DNA of 61,786 bases from Chthoniobacteraceae bacterium (lineage in GTDB: Bacteria; Verrucomicrobiota; Verrucomicrobiia; Chthoniobacterales; Chthoniobacteraceae). The notes under the pieces are model-generated. The model was given only the letters and a program-made list of their open reading frames with translations. It was not told the origin of the DNA and searched no databases. The stretch covers positions 1 through 61,786 of the forward strand of contig CANJZW010000016.1 of assembly GCA_947479475.1 (NCBI GenBank). The letters run 5' to 3'. Each line of letters opens with the position of its first letter. The stretch's first letter is position 1. A program made the position numbers and the translations under genes. Shown here piece after piece: positions 7,044-16,183 of this stretch.

Positions 7044-8753
7044 TTAGGCGGTGGCGACGGTGCCGACGCGGTGGAAGGTGGCGTCGGCAGGCAGGATGAC
7101 CCTGTCGCAGAAGTCGCCAAATCCCTCGCCAGAAAGCCGTTCCGAGCCATAACGCTGGATGATTGGCGTGAGCATTTTCACCGCGTCATCCAGGGTCACG
7201 CTTGGGGACGCCAACCGGTTAAGCCTCTCGCCGTTGTATTTGGCGCCAAGATAGAGCGCGTATTTGTTGGGGGCGCGCCCTACCAGGCCGATTTCCGCGA
7301 GGTAGGGCCGGGCGCAACCATTCGGGCAGCCCGTCACACGCAGGCTGACCGCTTCGCTGGCGACGCCGGCCGCAACAAACACGGGTTCAAGTTTTTCGAG
7401 AAGCTGGGGCAGGATGCGTTCGCTCTCCGCAAGCGCGAGGCCGCAGGTGGGAAGCGCCACGCAGGACATTGAATTCAGCCGCAGCCGGGAGCGTTCGTTC
7501 TCCTTGTGCAGTCCGTGTTTGGCGAGGATCGCCTCGATCTTGGGCTTCTGTTCGGGCGTGACTCCAGAGATCGTCACATTTTGGGAGGGAGTCAGGCGGA
7601 AGTCCCCCGTATGGATTTCGGCGATTTCGCGCAGAGCCGTCTTCATGGGCCAACCGGCTTCGTCCTTGATGCGGCCGCTGAGAATGTGCAGGCCGTAAAA
7701 GGAGGTGCCGTTGGTGCATTCGTGCCAGCCGTGCGGGTCCTCAATGGTGGTGAAGTGGGCGGGACGGGCAGGGCCGAATTTCACGTGGGAACGCTCTTCG
7801 ACCTGGGCCTTGAACCATTCGATGCCGCGGTCTTCGATGGTGTACTTCAGCCTGGCGTGTTTACGGTTGGTGCGGTCGCCGTGGTCACGCTGCGTGGTGA
7901 GAACGGCTTCTCCGACGACATTGACGTGTTCTGGGGTGATGAAACCTAGCGTGTCGGCCAGGCGGGGGAACGTTTCCGCATTGCCGTGGCTCATTCCAAG
8001 CCCGCCGCCGACGGTTACGTTGTATCCGACCAGTTTGTTGTTTTCGACAATGGCGATGTAACCGAGATCCTGAGAATAAACGTCAACGTCGTTGGAGGGC
8101 GGCAGGACGAACCCGGTCTTAAATTTGCGGGGCAGGTAGGTCGGCCCGTACATCGGCTCCTGCTCGCCTCCGGCAACCAGTTCGTCATCAAGCCAGATCT
8201 CGTGGTACGCGCGTGTTTTTGGAAGGGCGAATTCGCTCCAGGAACGCGCGTCGTTGTAGACTTGCTGCAAGGATGCAGAGCACTCCGGGTTTGGGGGCGC
8301 CATGACGTTGCGGTTCACGTCGCCACAGGCGGCGATGGAGTCCAAGAGCGCTTTGTGCATTCTCTGGACGAGGGGTTTCACGTGTCCTTTGAGAATCCCG
8401 TGGAACTGGAAAGTCTGTCGTGTGGTCAGGCGCAGCGAAGGACTGGCGAGTTCCCCGGCAAGGGTATCGAGCACGAGCCATTGCGCGGGAGTGGCAACGC
8501 CCCCGGGCAGGCGTACGCGGAGCATGAAGGAGAACGCCTTCTCTTTGCCTTCCTTCTTAAGAGCATTGCGCAGGTCCCGGTCATCCTGCAGGTAGAGGCC
8601 GTGGAACTTCGTCAACTGGCCGTTGTCGTCGGAGATGGCCCCGGTGGAGGTGTCCTGCAGGTCCGCTACAAGCGTTCCGCGCAGCAGGTTGGAGGCGGCC
8701 TTGATGGTTTCGTTAGCGGCGAGTGGCTTTGAGGCGGAGGAGTCCGAGATCAT
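7044..8753 (-). CDS. cysI: Sulfite reductase hemoprotein subunit
   Basis: A 569-residue siroheme/[4Fe-4S] enzyme reducing sulfite to sulfide in assimilatory sulfur metabolism. The cluster cysteines fall at about 431, 437, 476 and 480 (CVALPTC and CPNGC), essentially the same spacing and length as E. coli CysI. KFHGLYLQDDRDLR near the start is also CysI-specific and excludes the shorter NirA type. No cysJ flavoprotein gene is in the window, so the electron donor is unknown. Starts at ATG 8753. Confidence 0.93.
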   Translation of the reverse strand: MISDSSASKPLAANETIKAASNLLRGTLVADLQDTSTGAISDDNGQLTKFHGLYLQDDRDLRNALKKEGKEKAFSFMLRVRLPGGVATPAQWLVLDTLAGELASPSLRLTTRQTFQFHGILKGHVKPLVQRMHKALLDSIAACGDVNRNVMAPPNPECSASLQQVYNDARSWSEFALPKTRAYHEIWLDDELVAGGEQEPMYGPTYLPRKFKTGFVLPPSNDVDVYSQDLGYIAIVENNKLVGYNVTVGGGLGMSHGNAETFPRLADTLGFITPEHVNVVGEAVLTTQRDHGDRTNRKHARLKYTIEDRGIEWFKAQVEERSHVKFGPARPAHFTTIEDPHGWHECTNGTSFYGLHILSGRIKDEAGWPMKTALREIAEIHTGDFRLTPSQNVTISGVTPEQKPKIEAILAKHGLHKENERSRLRLNSMSCVALPTCGLALAESERILPQLLEKLEPVFVAAGVASEAVSLRVTGCPNGCARPYLAEIGLVGRAPNKYALYLGAKYNGERLNRLASPSVTLDDAVKMLTPIIQRYGSERLSGEGFGDFCDRVILPADATFHRVGTVATA

Positions 8754-8850
8754 GTCAGGGTGTTAAAAAAGGAGTCGTTGCGCCGGGAGGTTGTGGGCTG
8801 GGACGTTTGAAAATAGGAATGCTGGGGCGTCGATGAAAGCGCCGGCGGGT

Positions 8851-10116
8851 TTATCCCTCAAAAGAACGGAGAACGAGGGAGGCGTTGTGTCCGCCGAATC
8901 CAAAACTGTTGTTGAGGCAGGTCGTGACTTTCCTCTCCCTGGCTGTTTTAGCCGTGAAGTCCAGATCACAGCCTTCGTCGGGATCTTCCAGATTGATCGT
9001 TGGGGGAATGACGCCACTGGCGATCGCAAGAGCGCAGACAACGCTTTCGACAGCCCCTGCCGCTCCCAGAAGGTGCCCGGTCATCGACTTGGTGGAAGAC
9101 ACAGACAAAGACTTGGCGTGTTCGCCGAAAACCGCTTTGAGGGCGCGCACTTCACAAAGATCACCAACGGGGGTGGACGTTCCGTGGGCGTTTACATAAT
9201 CCACCTGCTCGGGATTGATACCTGCTTTTTTGAGGGCCATTCGCATACACCGCTGGGCGCCCTCTCCATTTTCAGGGGGAGAGGTCATGTGGTAGGCGTC
9301 CGCGGTCAGACCGTAACCGATCACTTCCCCGTAGATGCGCGCGCCGCGTTTGGTCGCATGTTCGAGGCTTTCAAGAACGACCACGCCCGCGCCTTCGCCC
9401 ATGACAAAGCCGTCGCGGCCTTTGTCAAAGGGGCGCGAAGCCTGTTCAGGGGCGTCGTTGCGGGTGGAAAGTGCCTTCATGGCGCTGAAGCCGCCGATGC
9501 CAAGGGGGACGATCGCGGCCTCGGAGCCGCCGGCGAGAAAGGCGTCCGCATCCCCGTCGCGGATCATCCGCCAGGCTTCCCCGATGGCGTGCGCGGAAGT
9601 GGCGCAGGCGGAGACTGGGGCAAAGTTGGGGCCTTGGAGGCCGAATTCCATGGAGACCAGACCGCTGGCCATGTTGGAGATCATCATCGGGATCATGAAC
9701 GGGGAAATCCGTCCGGGCCCTTTGGTGATCAGGTTGGTGTGTTGGTCCGCCAAAGATTTGAGCCCGCCGATACCGGATCCAATGATCACTCCAAAACGTT
9801 CGGGGTCTTCCGGCGAGCCCGTAAGGCCGGCGTCGGTCATGGCGAGTTTTGCAGCGGCCATCCCTAGTTGGGCAAAGCGGTCGGCACGCTTGGCGTCTTT
9901 GGGGGCTTTGAACCAGGCTGTGGGGTCAAAATCCTTAACCTCTCCGCCGATTTGGGTGTCGTACCCTTCTGGATCGAAAAGGGTTACCTTACCAATACCG
10001 CTCCGGCCGTGGGTAAGATTGTCCCAAAAGGAGCGTAGATCAGATCCTACCGGACTGACCACTCCCATGCCTGTAATCACAACTCTTCGCGATGAACTCA
10101 TAGATGCTCGAACCAT
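8851..10116 (-). CDS. fabF: 3-oxoacyl-[acyl-carrier-protein] synthase II
   Basis: A 421-residue condensing enzyme for fatty-acid elongation. The Cys-His-His triad is visible as Cys171 (VSACATSAH), His311 (NAHGTSTP) and His348 (TGHLLGAAG), with the closing NSFGFGGHN. The ATG at 10116 is chosen because an AGGAA element sits about six bases upstream; a second ATG at 10101 starts at the conserved [11 protein letters not shown]. It has no acpP or other fab gene beside it; rluA-type and cysI genes flank it on the same strand. Confidence 0.95.
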   Translation of the reverse strand: MVRASMSSSRRVVITGMGVVSPVGSDLRSFWDNLTHGRSGIGKVTLFDPEGYDTQIGGEVKDFDPTAWFKAPKDAKRADRFAQLGMAAAKLAMTDAGLTGSPEDPERFGVIIGSGIGGLKSLADQHTNLITKGPGRISPFMIPMMISNMASGLVSMEFGLQGPNFAPVSACATSAHAIGEAWRMIRDGDADAFLAGGSEAAIVPLGIGGFSAMKALSTRNDAPEQASRPFDKGRDGFVMGEGAGVVVLESLEHATKRGARIYGEVIGYGLTADAYHMTSPPENGEGAQRCMRMALKKAGINPEQVDYVNAHGTSTPVGDLCEVRALKAVFGEHAKSLSVSSTKSMTGHLLGAAGAVESVVCALAIASGVIPPTINLEDPDEGCDLDFTAKTARERKVTTCLNNSFGFGGHNASLVLRSFEG

Positions 10117-10232
10117 TCAAAGTTCCTGCCGAGGGCGCGCGATGCAAACCCAAAGTGTGGTTTGTCGCAGAAGAGGCCGGGTCGGGAATAACCGTTTTGG
10201 GTGTAAAGTAATGGAGAAGAACAAAATGAGCG

Positions 10233-11054
10233 TTAAACGGTCGCGGGATTGAGGCGCGCAAGAAAACCCTCCAAATCCGGGGGAAGCGGGATCTCCCAAA
10301 ACTGTCCGCTCTCCTCAAGGTAAAGTCCGCTGGCGTGGAGGGCGTGGCGGTCCAGCAGCAGGCGGGCCTCCAGAGAGGGGGTCCAGCTGGTTTGGATGAA
10401 CTCCAGGTAGCAGCCTTCATCGTGCCCGTAGATCTTGTCTCCGACCAGCGGATGCCCCGAGTGAGCCAAGTGGACGCGGATCTGGTGCATGCGGCCGGTG
10501 CGCGGGGTGGCGCGCACGAGAGCGAAGCGTTGGGAAGAAGCGGGGCCTGTTTCAAGGCGGGCGAGCGTCTCGAAGCTTGTGAAGGCCGTGCTGCCTTCGG
10601 GGTGGACACACTGTTTGAGCCAGATCCGCGAGGGGCTGTGGATGCCCTGGCGCAGGATCGGGGCGTCCACTTCCCAGCGGTCGGAGTCGGGCCAACCAAT
10701 GACGATGGCTAGGTAAGTTTTGCGGATGGTGTGAGCCGCCATCTGCCGGCAAAGGGAACGGGCGGCCCCCCGGTACTTGGCGACGAGGGTTAGTCCGCTG
10801 GTCTCCCGATCCAGCCGGTTGATCATCGAGATACCGCCCCCGTTGACACACTCGAAGGCGAGGAGGTCGCACAAATAGTGCCAGAGCGTTCGCATGTCCG
10901 CCGGTTTGCTGGGGTGGGCGGCCATCTGCGCAGGTTTTTCCACCACGAGCCATTCCTCAAACTCTTCAACGATCCGGGGCCGGCTTCTGGGCACGGGGCG
11001 AACGCTCCCGCCGGGCGGGGTGGCAAACGTTTGCGTTAATGGGAGGGCTTCCAT
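10233..11054 (-). CDS. RluA-family pseudouridine synthase
   Basis: A 273-residue enzyme isomerising uridine in rRNA or tRNA. The catalytic motif is present as INRLDRETSGL with the nucleophilic Asp, followed by KTYLAIVIG and the C-terminal GRMHQIRVHLAHSGHPLVGDKIYG signature. There is no S4 domain in front, so it is of the short stand-alone type (RluA/TruC-like). The target site cannot be named from the sequence. It is the first gene of the long minus-strand run down to 2949. Confidence 0.88.
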   Translation of the reverse strand: MEALPLTQTFATPPGGSVRPVPRSRPRIVEEFEEWLVVEKPAQMAAHPSKPADMRTLWHYLCDLLAFECVNGGGISMINRLDRETSGLTLVAKYRGAARSLCRQMAAHTIRKTYLAIVIGWPDSDRWEVDAPILRQGIHSPSRIWLKQCVHPEGSTAFTSFETLARLETGPASSQRFALVRATPRTGRMHQIRVHLAHSGHPLVGDKIYGHDEGCYLEFIQTSWTPSLEARLLLDRHALHASGLYLEESGQFWEIPLPPDLEGFLARLNPATV

Positions 11055-11205
11055 TCCTGTTCGCTATAGCGGGCTATTTCCGGCAGCTTTTACCAGACCG
11101 GTTCCTAGAGTTCGTTTTTTTGCCTTCAGCTCCCAAGCTAATACAGACAACCCTTCACAAAACCAGTAGTCTTTAGGCGACACGGACAACTTCTCCCCCT
11201 CGCAA

Positions 11206-12009
11206 ATGATAAAAAAAATCGGAAAAACCGCCCTTTTGCCCCTGCTGTTGTGGTTTGCCACCGCCTGTTCGCCAGAGCTTCAGGCAGCTGAGGACAAGGT
11301 CCCGGCTGTGCATCACAAGACGCTTTGGGAAACCATTTACGAGGGCGGCTGGGTCATGGTTCCCATCGGCGCCTGTTCGGTGCTGACCTTCTTTCTCTGC
11401 GGAGACGGCTGGATGCGGACCTCACGCAAGCGCGTGGCTCCCCTAAAAATGGAGGCTGCGGTTAAACAGCTTTTCCGAGAAGGCGACTACGTGGGGGCCT
11501 ATAACTACTGCAAGACGCACCCCAGCCCGCTAGCAAACACGCTCCGGGCGGGCATCGGGATGCTTGGAGAAGGGAAGATTGCGGTCGGAGAGTCCATTGT
11601 GGCAGCGATGCAGCAGGAGAGCTCCCGCCTGAACACGTACATCAGTTACCTCTCTGTCATCGGAGTGTGTACACCTATGATCGGCTTGCTAGGGACGGTC
11701 ACGGGGATGATCAAGGCGTTTGGAAACATCGGACAGGCCGGCATCGGCGATCCTTCAGGGCTGTCGTCGGCGATTGGCGAAGTGCTCACGGCGACGGCGA
11801 GCGGTCTGCTCATCGCCATTCCAGCGTTCGGCATGTTTTATTTTTTAAGGAGCCGCTCGGCCGATTCCATGCACCACATCCAGGACGTCATTCAGGAACT
11901 CTTCCGCAAGATGCCTTACGAACACATGGCTGGATTGCACATCAGCGGCGAGGAACTTTACGCGGCAACGCCCAACTGGGTGGCCCAACCGGAGAGCCAG
12001 TCCGCCTAG
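11206..12009 (+). CDS. exbB: MotA/TolQ/ExbB proton channel family protein
   Basis: A 267-residue inner-membrane energiser subunit. A signal-like hydrophobic N-terminus (about residues 8-28) is followed by one helix near 45-62 and then the conserved two-helix block, with GVCTPMIGLLGTVTGMIKAF and the downstream ATASGLLIAIPAFGMFYFL. It forms the proton channel that drives TonB or Tol systems. The two ExbD genes immediately follow, with gaps of 48 and 3 bases, so the three form an operon; no TonB gene is adjacent. Confidence 0.88.
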   Translation: MIKKIGKTALLPLLLWFATACSPELQAAEDKVPAVHHKTLWETIYEGGWVMVPIGACSVLTFFLCGDGWMRTSRKRVAPLKMEAAVKQLFREGDYVGAYNYCKTHPSPLANTLRAGIGMLGEGKIAVGESIVAAMQQESSRLNTYISYLSVIGVCTPMIGLLGTVTGMIKAFGNIGQAGIGDPSGLSSAIGEVLTATASGLLIAIPAFGMFYFLRSRSADSMHHIQDVIQELFRKMPYEHMAGLHISGEELYAATPNWVAQPESQSA

Positions 12010-12057
12010 CCGCGGGAGATCCCGGGCTTGAGACTCTAGTCTTTAAAAACAACGCAT

Positions 12058-12519
12058 ATGGCTGGTGGCGGCGGAAATATGGAGTCGGGTGAACCCGACT
12101 TTCAAATAGCACCCATGATCGACGTGTTGTTGGTCATGCTCATTTTTTTCATGACCATCACCTCCGCACAGGTGCTGCGCGTGGACAAAAATATCCTGCT
12201 ACCTGTGGCCCCCAATTCCAACAAGAAGGACAACAGCCGCGCCGAGGCGATCATCAACGTGCGCTGGGAGGCCGCGTCTCGCACGGCGGTTTTTACGTTC
12301 CAGGACAAGCCCTACAGCTCCCCCGCGGATTTCGTGCAGGAACTGCGTCAGGCTCGGGAAACGAGCTCCGCTCTTTTGAGCGCGGATCAGAATCCCAATT
12401 TCCGGGTGGTCATCCGCGGGGACCGCGAGGTGCCGGCGCTGCACATTTCCCGGGCCATGAATGCCGCGGCGGAGGCTGGGATTGCGGATATTTCTTTCTC
12501 CACTTCAAACCGCGAATAA
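12058..12519 (+). CDS. exbD: ExbD/TolR-type biopolymer transport protein (first copy)
   Basis: A 153-residue protein with a short cytoplasmic N-terminus, one transmembrane helix at about 17-38 and a periplasmic domain. The helix begins with FQIAPMIDVLLVMLIFFM, carrying the essential Asp of the ExbB/ExbD proton path. It differs from the second ExbD in its periplasmic domain, which has IINVRWE and FRVVIRGDREVP. Starts at ATG 12058 just after exbB. Confidence 0.88.
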   Translation: MAGGGGNMESGEPDFQIAPMIDVLLVMLIFFMTITSAQVLRVDKNILLPVAPNSNKKDNSRAEAIINVRWEAASRTAVFTFQDKPYSSPADFVQELRQARETSSALLSADQNPNFRVVIRGDREVPALHISRAMNAAAEAGIADISFSTSNRE

Positions 12520-12522
12520 CTC

Positions 12523-12963
12523 TTGAAAGCATTTGTTCCAGAAGAAATTCCCACGGGTGGATTCCAAATCGCGCCGATGATCGACGTGGTGTTTGTGATC
12601 ATGCTTTTTTTCATGGTCATGGCCGGTGCCGTGAAAGTGGAAAACGAGTTGAATACGACGCTTCCCGGAAGCACGGAATCTTCAACGGCCACAGATTTTG
12701 TAGATGAAATCATCATCAGTATCTCGGATTCGGGAGAAGTCGCTCTGAACGATGAACCGCTGGACGCGCCCGAAAGCCGCGACCTGCCGCGGTTGCGCGA
12801 CACGCTGATGCGACTCAAACAGAACGCTGACAATGCAAAAACACCCGCGGTTGTCACGATTGTGAGCGACCCCAACGCAAAATATAGCCGGACCGTGGAT
12901 GTGCTTGATGCGCTCGCCGTTGCCAAGATAGAGACGGTGACGTTTTCGGTCAGCGACGAATAA
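12523..12963 (+). CDS. exbD: ExbD/TolR-type biopolymer transport protein (second copy)
   Basis: A 146-residue paralogue of the preceding protein, with the same FQIAPMIDVVFVIMLFFMVM helix and proton-path Asp and a periplasmic domain ending VETVTFSV. The start is a TTG at 12523, three bases after the upstream stop, which suggests translational coupling. Tandem ExbD genes imply a heterologous ExbD pair or two alternative stators sharing one ExbB. Confidence 0.86.
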   Translation: MKAFVPEEIPTGGFQIAPMIDVVFVIMLFFMVMAGAVKVENELNTTLPGSTESSTATDFVDEIIISISDSGEVALNDEPLDAPESRDLPRLRDTLMRLKQNADNAKTPAVVTIVSDPNAKYSRTVDVLDALAVAKIETVTFSVSDE

Positions 12964-12970
12964 GCGCAGC

Positions 12971-13042
12971 GGAGTCAATGAGACTCCACGCGGTTCGCTG
13001 GCGGGTGCTTTTGAATCGGTGCAGCACGGCAGCACTGCCGTG
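12971..13042. terminator. Two small hairpins between convergent genes
   Basis: Between exbD (+) and the S10 peptidase (-) there are two dyads. GGAGTC/GACTCC lies at 12971-12976 and 12982-12987. CACGGCA/TGCCGTG lies at 13025-13031 and 13036-13042, with a four-base loop. Neither is followed by a T-run, so terminator function is only suggested by position. Confidence 0.35.
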
Positions 13043-13049
13043 GAGGCGC

Positions 13050-14609
13050 CTACTTGCTGGCTTCGCGAATGAAGCGAACCGTGTCCTGGCGGAACTTTTC
13101 GGCATCCGGCAGATGAAAGTACATCATGTGACCGCTGGCGTACTCCTCAAACCGGATGTTGGATTGGAGTGACTTGGGAAGAGGTAGTTGGTTGACGCTG
13201 AAACGCATCGCGTCCTGCGGCACCACAAGGTCGCTACGGCCGATTTGCATAAGGACTTTTAACCGGGGGTTTTTGACCACCGCCTCTGCCAGGCGCTCCT
13301 CCATGGCAACAAAACGGTTCGCGTACTGGTTGAAGTTCCAGGGAACCGGGGCCATCACGCGGTAAGGGTGGTCGCTTTCAAACTGGAGGGTCTCACGCAC
13401 GTATGCGTTGATGGACGAGGAGACAGGGCCCCGCACGAAGTCTGCCGAGGGGTCAAAGCTCGGAGCGGCGGAGTCGCTTGCAACATCATCAGCGAGAACG
13501 CGTGCATCGTATCCGCCGAAAACTTTACCCTCCTTTTTGAGCAGCAGTTTCCGATACTGCCAACGGTTCACTCTCAGGTTTTGATCAAGAACCTGTTCCT
13601 CCGAAAGGCCAAGGAACCCGGCCACCTTGGCAGCGATGCGTTTCTTGTCTTCTGCTGGAAGACTGTTTCCGCGGAGCAATGCGGTGGCGTACTCGCCCGT
13701 GGCAAAAGCGCGGGCGTCGGCTTCGGTTTTCGCGCGGTCAGCCTGTAGCGGCGCGGCGAGTTTTCCGTGGTAGTGGGCGATGTTGGAAAGCGTGGGCAGC
13801 GCGAGGATGTAGGGAAGGTCGTTGCCTGTGCCTTCGCTGATGGTCTGGTAATTTAAGAGTCCCGAGACGATTTGAAGGCCGTTCAGATAAATGCCGTGTT
13901 TGGCCTGCAGGTGCTGGGCAAGGCCTGCGCCCCGGATGCCGCCGTAGCTCTCGCCGCACAAAAACTTGGGAGAGGTCCAGCGCTTTTCTCTTGAACAAAA
14001 CATCCGGATGAACTCTCCAACGGCTTCAATATCCTCCTCGACTCCAAGGAATTGTTTTTCATTTTCGCCCTTCGACGCACGGCTCAACCCGGTGCTCACC
14101 GGGTCGATGAAAACGAGGTCAGTGACGTCCAAAACCGAGTTTGGATTTTCCACAAGCGGGGCAATTGCTCCGGGGCTGCGTCCGTCCAGGAGAGTGTCCA
14201 CGCGGCGCGGGCCAAGCCCCCCCAAGTGCAGCCATACGGCGGAGGAACCGGGCCCGCCGTTGAAACAAAAGGTGATGGGGCGGCTGGCGGCGGCTCCCTT
14301 GGCTTCCCGGTAGCCATGGGCGTCAACCACGGCGTAGTAGACATAAAAGACGGTCGCCTTCACGGCGCCGTCGTCCTTAAAGATGGGCAGTAGTCCCGTT
14401 TGTGCGGCGTAGCGAAGCTCTTTGCCCTCAATGTGCACCATTCCGTTGGTTTCCTTGGGTTTCACCTCGGGAGTCTCCGAGGGTTTTGTGACCGCCGGTT
14501 TTTCAGCCGCTTTTTCTCCTGGCTTGGTTTCAGGCGCGTCATCGGCGGCAACCGCGGCAAAAAGGCCGAGGCTTAAGAGGGGGAGTGAACAGGCGGAAAA
14601 CAGTTTCAT
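13050..14609 (-). CDS. Exported S10-family serine carboxypeptidase
   Basis: A 519-residue secreted peptidase. A signal peptide (MKLFSACSLPLLSLGLFAAVAA) is followed by a Pro/Lys/Glu-rich linker to about residue 55, then the S10 fold: NGGPGSSAVW (oxyanion loop), CGESYGG with the nucleophile Ser, a late GRSDLVVP with the Asp, and ASGHMMYF with the His. It would trim C-terminal residues from peptides in the periplasm or outside the cell. ATG 14609 is chosen because it opens the signal peptide; an upstream in-frame start gives no plausible leader. Confidence 0.88.
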   Translation of the reverse strand: MKLFSACSLPLLSLGLFAAVAADDAPETKPGEKAAEKPAVTKPSETPEVKPKETNGMVHIEGKELRYAAQTGLLPIFKDDGAVKATVFYVYYAVVDAHGYREAKGAAASRPITFCFNGGPGSSAVWLHLGGLGPRRVDTLLDGRSPGAIAPLVENPNSVLDVTDLVFIDPVSTGLSRASKGENEKQFLGVEEDIEAVGEFIRMFCSREKRWTSPKFLCGESYGGIRGAGLAQHLQAKHGIYLNGLQIVSGLLNYQTISEGTGNDLPYILALPTLSNIAHYHGKLAAPLQADRAKTEADARAFATGEYATALLRGNSLPAEDKKRIAAKVAGFLGLSEEQVLDQNLRVNRWQYRKLLLKKEGKVFGGYDARVLADDVASDSAAPSFDPSADFVRGPVSSSINAYVRETLQFESDHPYRVMAPVPWNFNQYANRFVAMEERLAEAVVKNPRLKVLMQIGRSDLVVPQDAMRFSVNQLPLPKSLQSNIRFEEYASGHMMYFHLPDAEKFRQDTVRFIREASK

Positions 14610-14767
14610 GGGTGGAGCGGGATCTGGAAAGAGGCAGTCAAGGGGAAGCAATTGCGGATTAAAAGCAAATGAGAGCTGGAAAATTGTGCTTCCTTAAGTG
14701 CCGCCGCGCACGCTTCTTTAATTCCCATTCCCTTAGAGCCGCGCCCTGGCTTAAAATCACCCCTTTC

Positions 14768-16054
14768 ATGGATACGCCATCTCGTTCTGCCGCATTGTTC
14801 GCCGAAGCCTGCACTTTGATTCCAGGAGGCGTGAACTCTCCCGTACGCGCTTTTCGCGGGGTGGGTGGGGAGCCGTTCTTTGTGGACCGCGCGCGGGGCG
14901 CTCACATCTGGGACGTGGATGGCAAACGGTACGTGGATTTTGTGGGAACCTGGGGGCCCGCCATCCTAGGGCACGCTCCTCAAGTGGTCCGGGATGCGAT
15001 CGCGCAGACGGCCGAGCGTGGCGTGAGCTTTGGGATTCCAAATCCGTTGGAGGTGGAGATGGCGCGCACAATCGTCGACTGGGTGCCGTCGGTCGAAAAG
15101 GTCCGGATGGTGAGCAGTGGGACCGAGGCCACGATGTCGTCCATCAGACTGGCGCGCGGGTTTACGGGCCGGGATAAAATTGTGAAGTTCGAGGGCTGTT
15201 ACCACGGCCATGTGGACTCGCTTTTAGTGAAGGCGGGCAGCGGTGCGCTCACCCACGGGAGTCCTGACAGCGCGGGCGTTCCTGCGGCTCTCGCGGCCCT
15301 GACACTTACCGTGTCATTCAACGATGTGGACGCCCTCCGTGCGGTTTTCGCCGCGAACCCCGGCGAGATTGCCGCCGTGATAGTCGAACCCGTCCCAGCT
15401 AACGCAGGGCTCTACCTGCCGCGCCCCGGGTTCCACGAACTCTTACGCACACTCTGCACGGAGAACGGGACCGTTTTGATTTTCGACGAGGTCATGACTG
15501 GGTTCCGCCTCGCCAAGGGAGGCTATCAGGAAATCTGCGGCATCACTCCCGATCTCACGGCATTGGGCAAGGTCATCGGCGGGGGATTCCCCGTGGGTGC
15601 CTTTGGGGGGCGGGCCGACATCATGAGCTGTCTCTCTCCGGAAGGGCCTGTCTACCAAGCGGGAACCCTTTCAGGAAACCCGCTCGCCCTTGCCGCCGGC
15701 CTCGCGCAGTTGCGTGAGATGGAGCGAGTGGATGGCTGGCGGCGGCTCGAAGAAATCGGGGCGGCTTTCGAGTCCGGGGTGAGGCGGGCACTCAAGGCAT
15801 CGGGGAAAGATTACAACTTCCGCCGGATTGGATCCATGTTCTGCCTCTATTTTACCGCCGGTGAGGTAAATGACCTTGCCTCGGCCCAACACAGCGATAA
15901 GGCGTCGTTTGCGCGGTTTTTCCACGGCTGCCGCGAACGCGGCGTGTACTTTGCTCCCTCTCAATTTGAGGCCGGTTTTCTCTCCGTGGCCCATACGGAG
16001 GTGGATCTGTCGGAAGTCGAGAAGATTACGACTGAGGTGCTTTCGGCTTTATAG
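14768..16054 (+). CDS. hemL: Glutamate-1-semialdehyde 2,1-aminomutase
   Basis: A 428-residue PLP enzyme making 5-aminolevulinate from glutamate 1-semialdehyde in the C5 haem pathway. Signatures are PGGVNSPVRAF at residue 18, GCYHGHVDSLLV, IFDEVMTGFR, and TALGKVIGGGFPVGAFGG with the PLP Lys. Length and motifs fit HemL rather than another class III aminotransferase. ATG 14768 (MDTPSRSA) is preferred over an in-frame start about 100 bases upstream. Confidence 0.93.
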   Translation: MDTPSRSAALFAEACTLIPGGVNSPVRAFRGVGGEPFFVDRARGAHIWDVDGKRYVDFVGTWGPAILGHAPQVVRDAIAQTAERGVSFGIPNPLEVEMARTIVDWVPSVEKVRMVSSGTEATMSSIRLARGFTGRDKIVKFEGCYHGHVDSLLVKAGSGALTHGSPDSAGVPAALAALTLTVSFNDVDALRAVFAANPGEIAAVIVEPVPANAGLYLPRPGFHELLRTLCTENGTVLIFDEVMTGFRLAKGGYQEICGITPDLTALGKVIGGGFPVGAFGGRADIMSCLSPEGPVYQAGTLSGNPLALAAGLAQLREMERVDGWRRLEEIGAAFESGVRRALKASGKDYNFRRIGSMFCLYFTAGEVNDLASAQHSDKASFARFFHGCRERGVYFAPSQFEAGFLSVAHTEVDLSEVEKITTEVLSAL

Positions 16055-16183
16055 ACACCTTAGGAGGCTGGTTTTTGAGGCGCTTTAGCAGGGTGCTAAC
16101 GGTCCGGTTTTCCCACAGACGGGAGCTGCCTTGCCTACCCAAGTGTCTCCGGCTACATTTATCTTCTTTCCCTTAGCTTGTCC

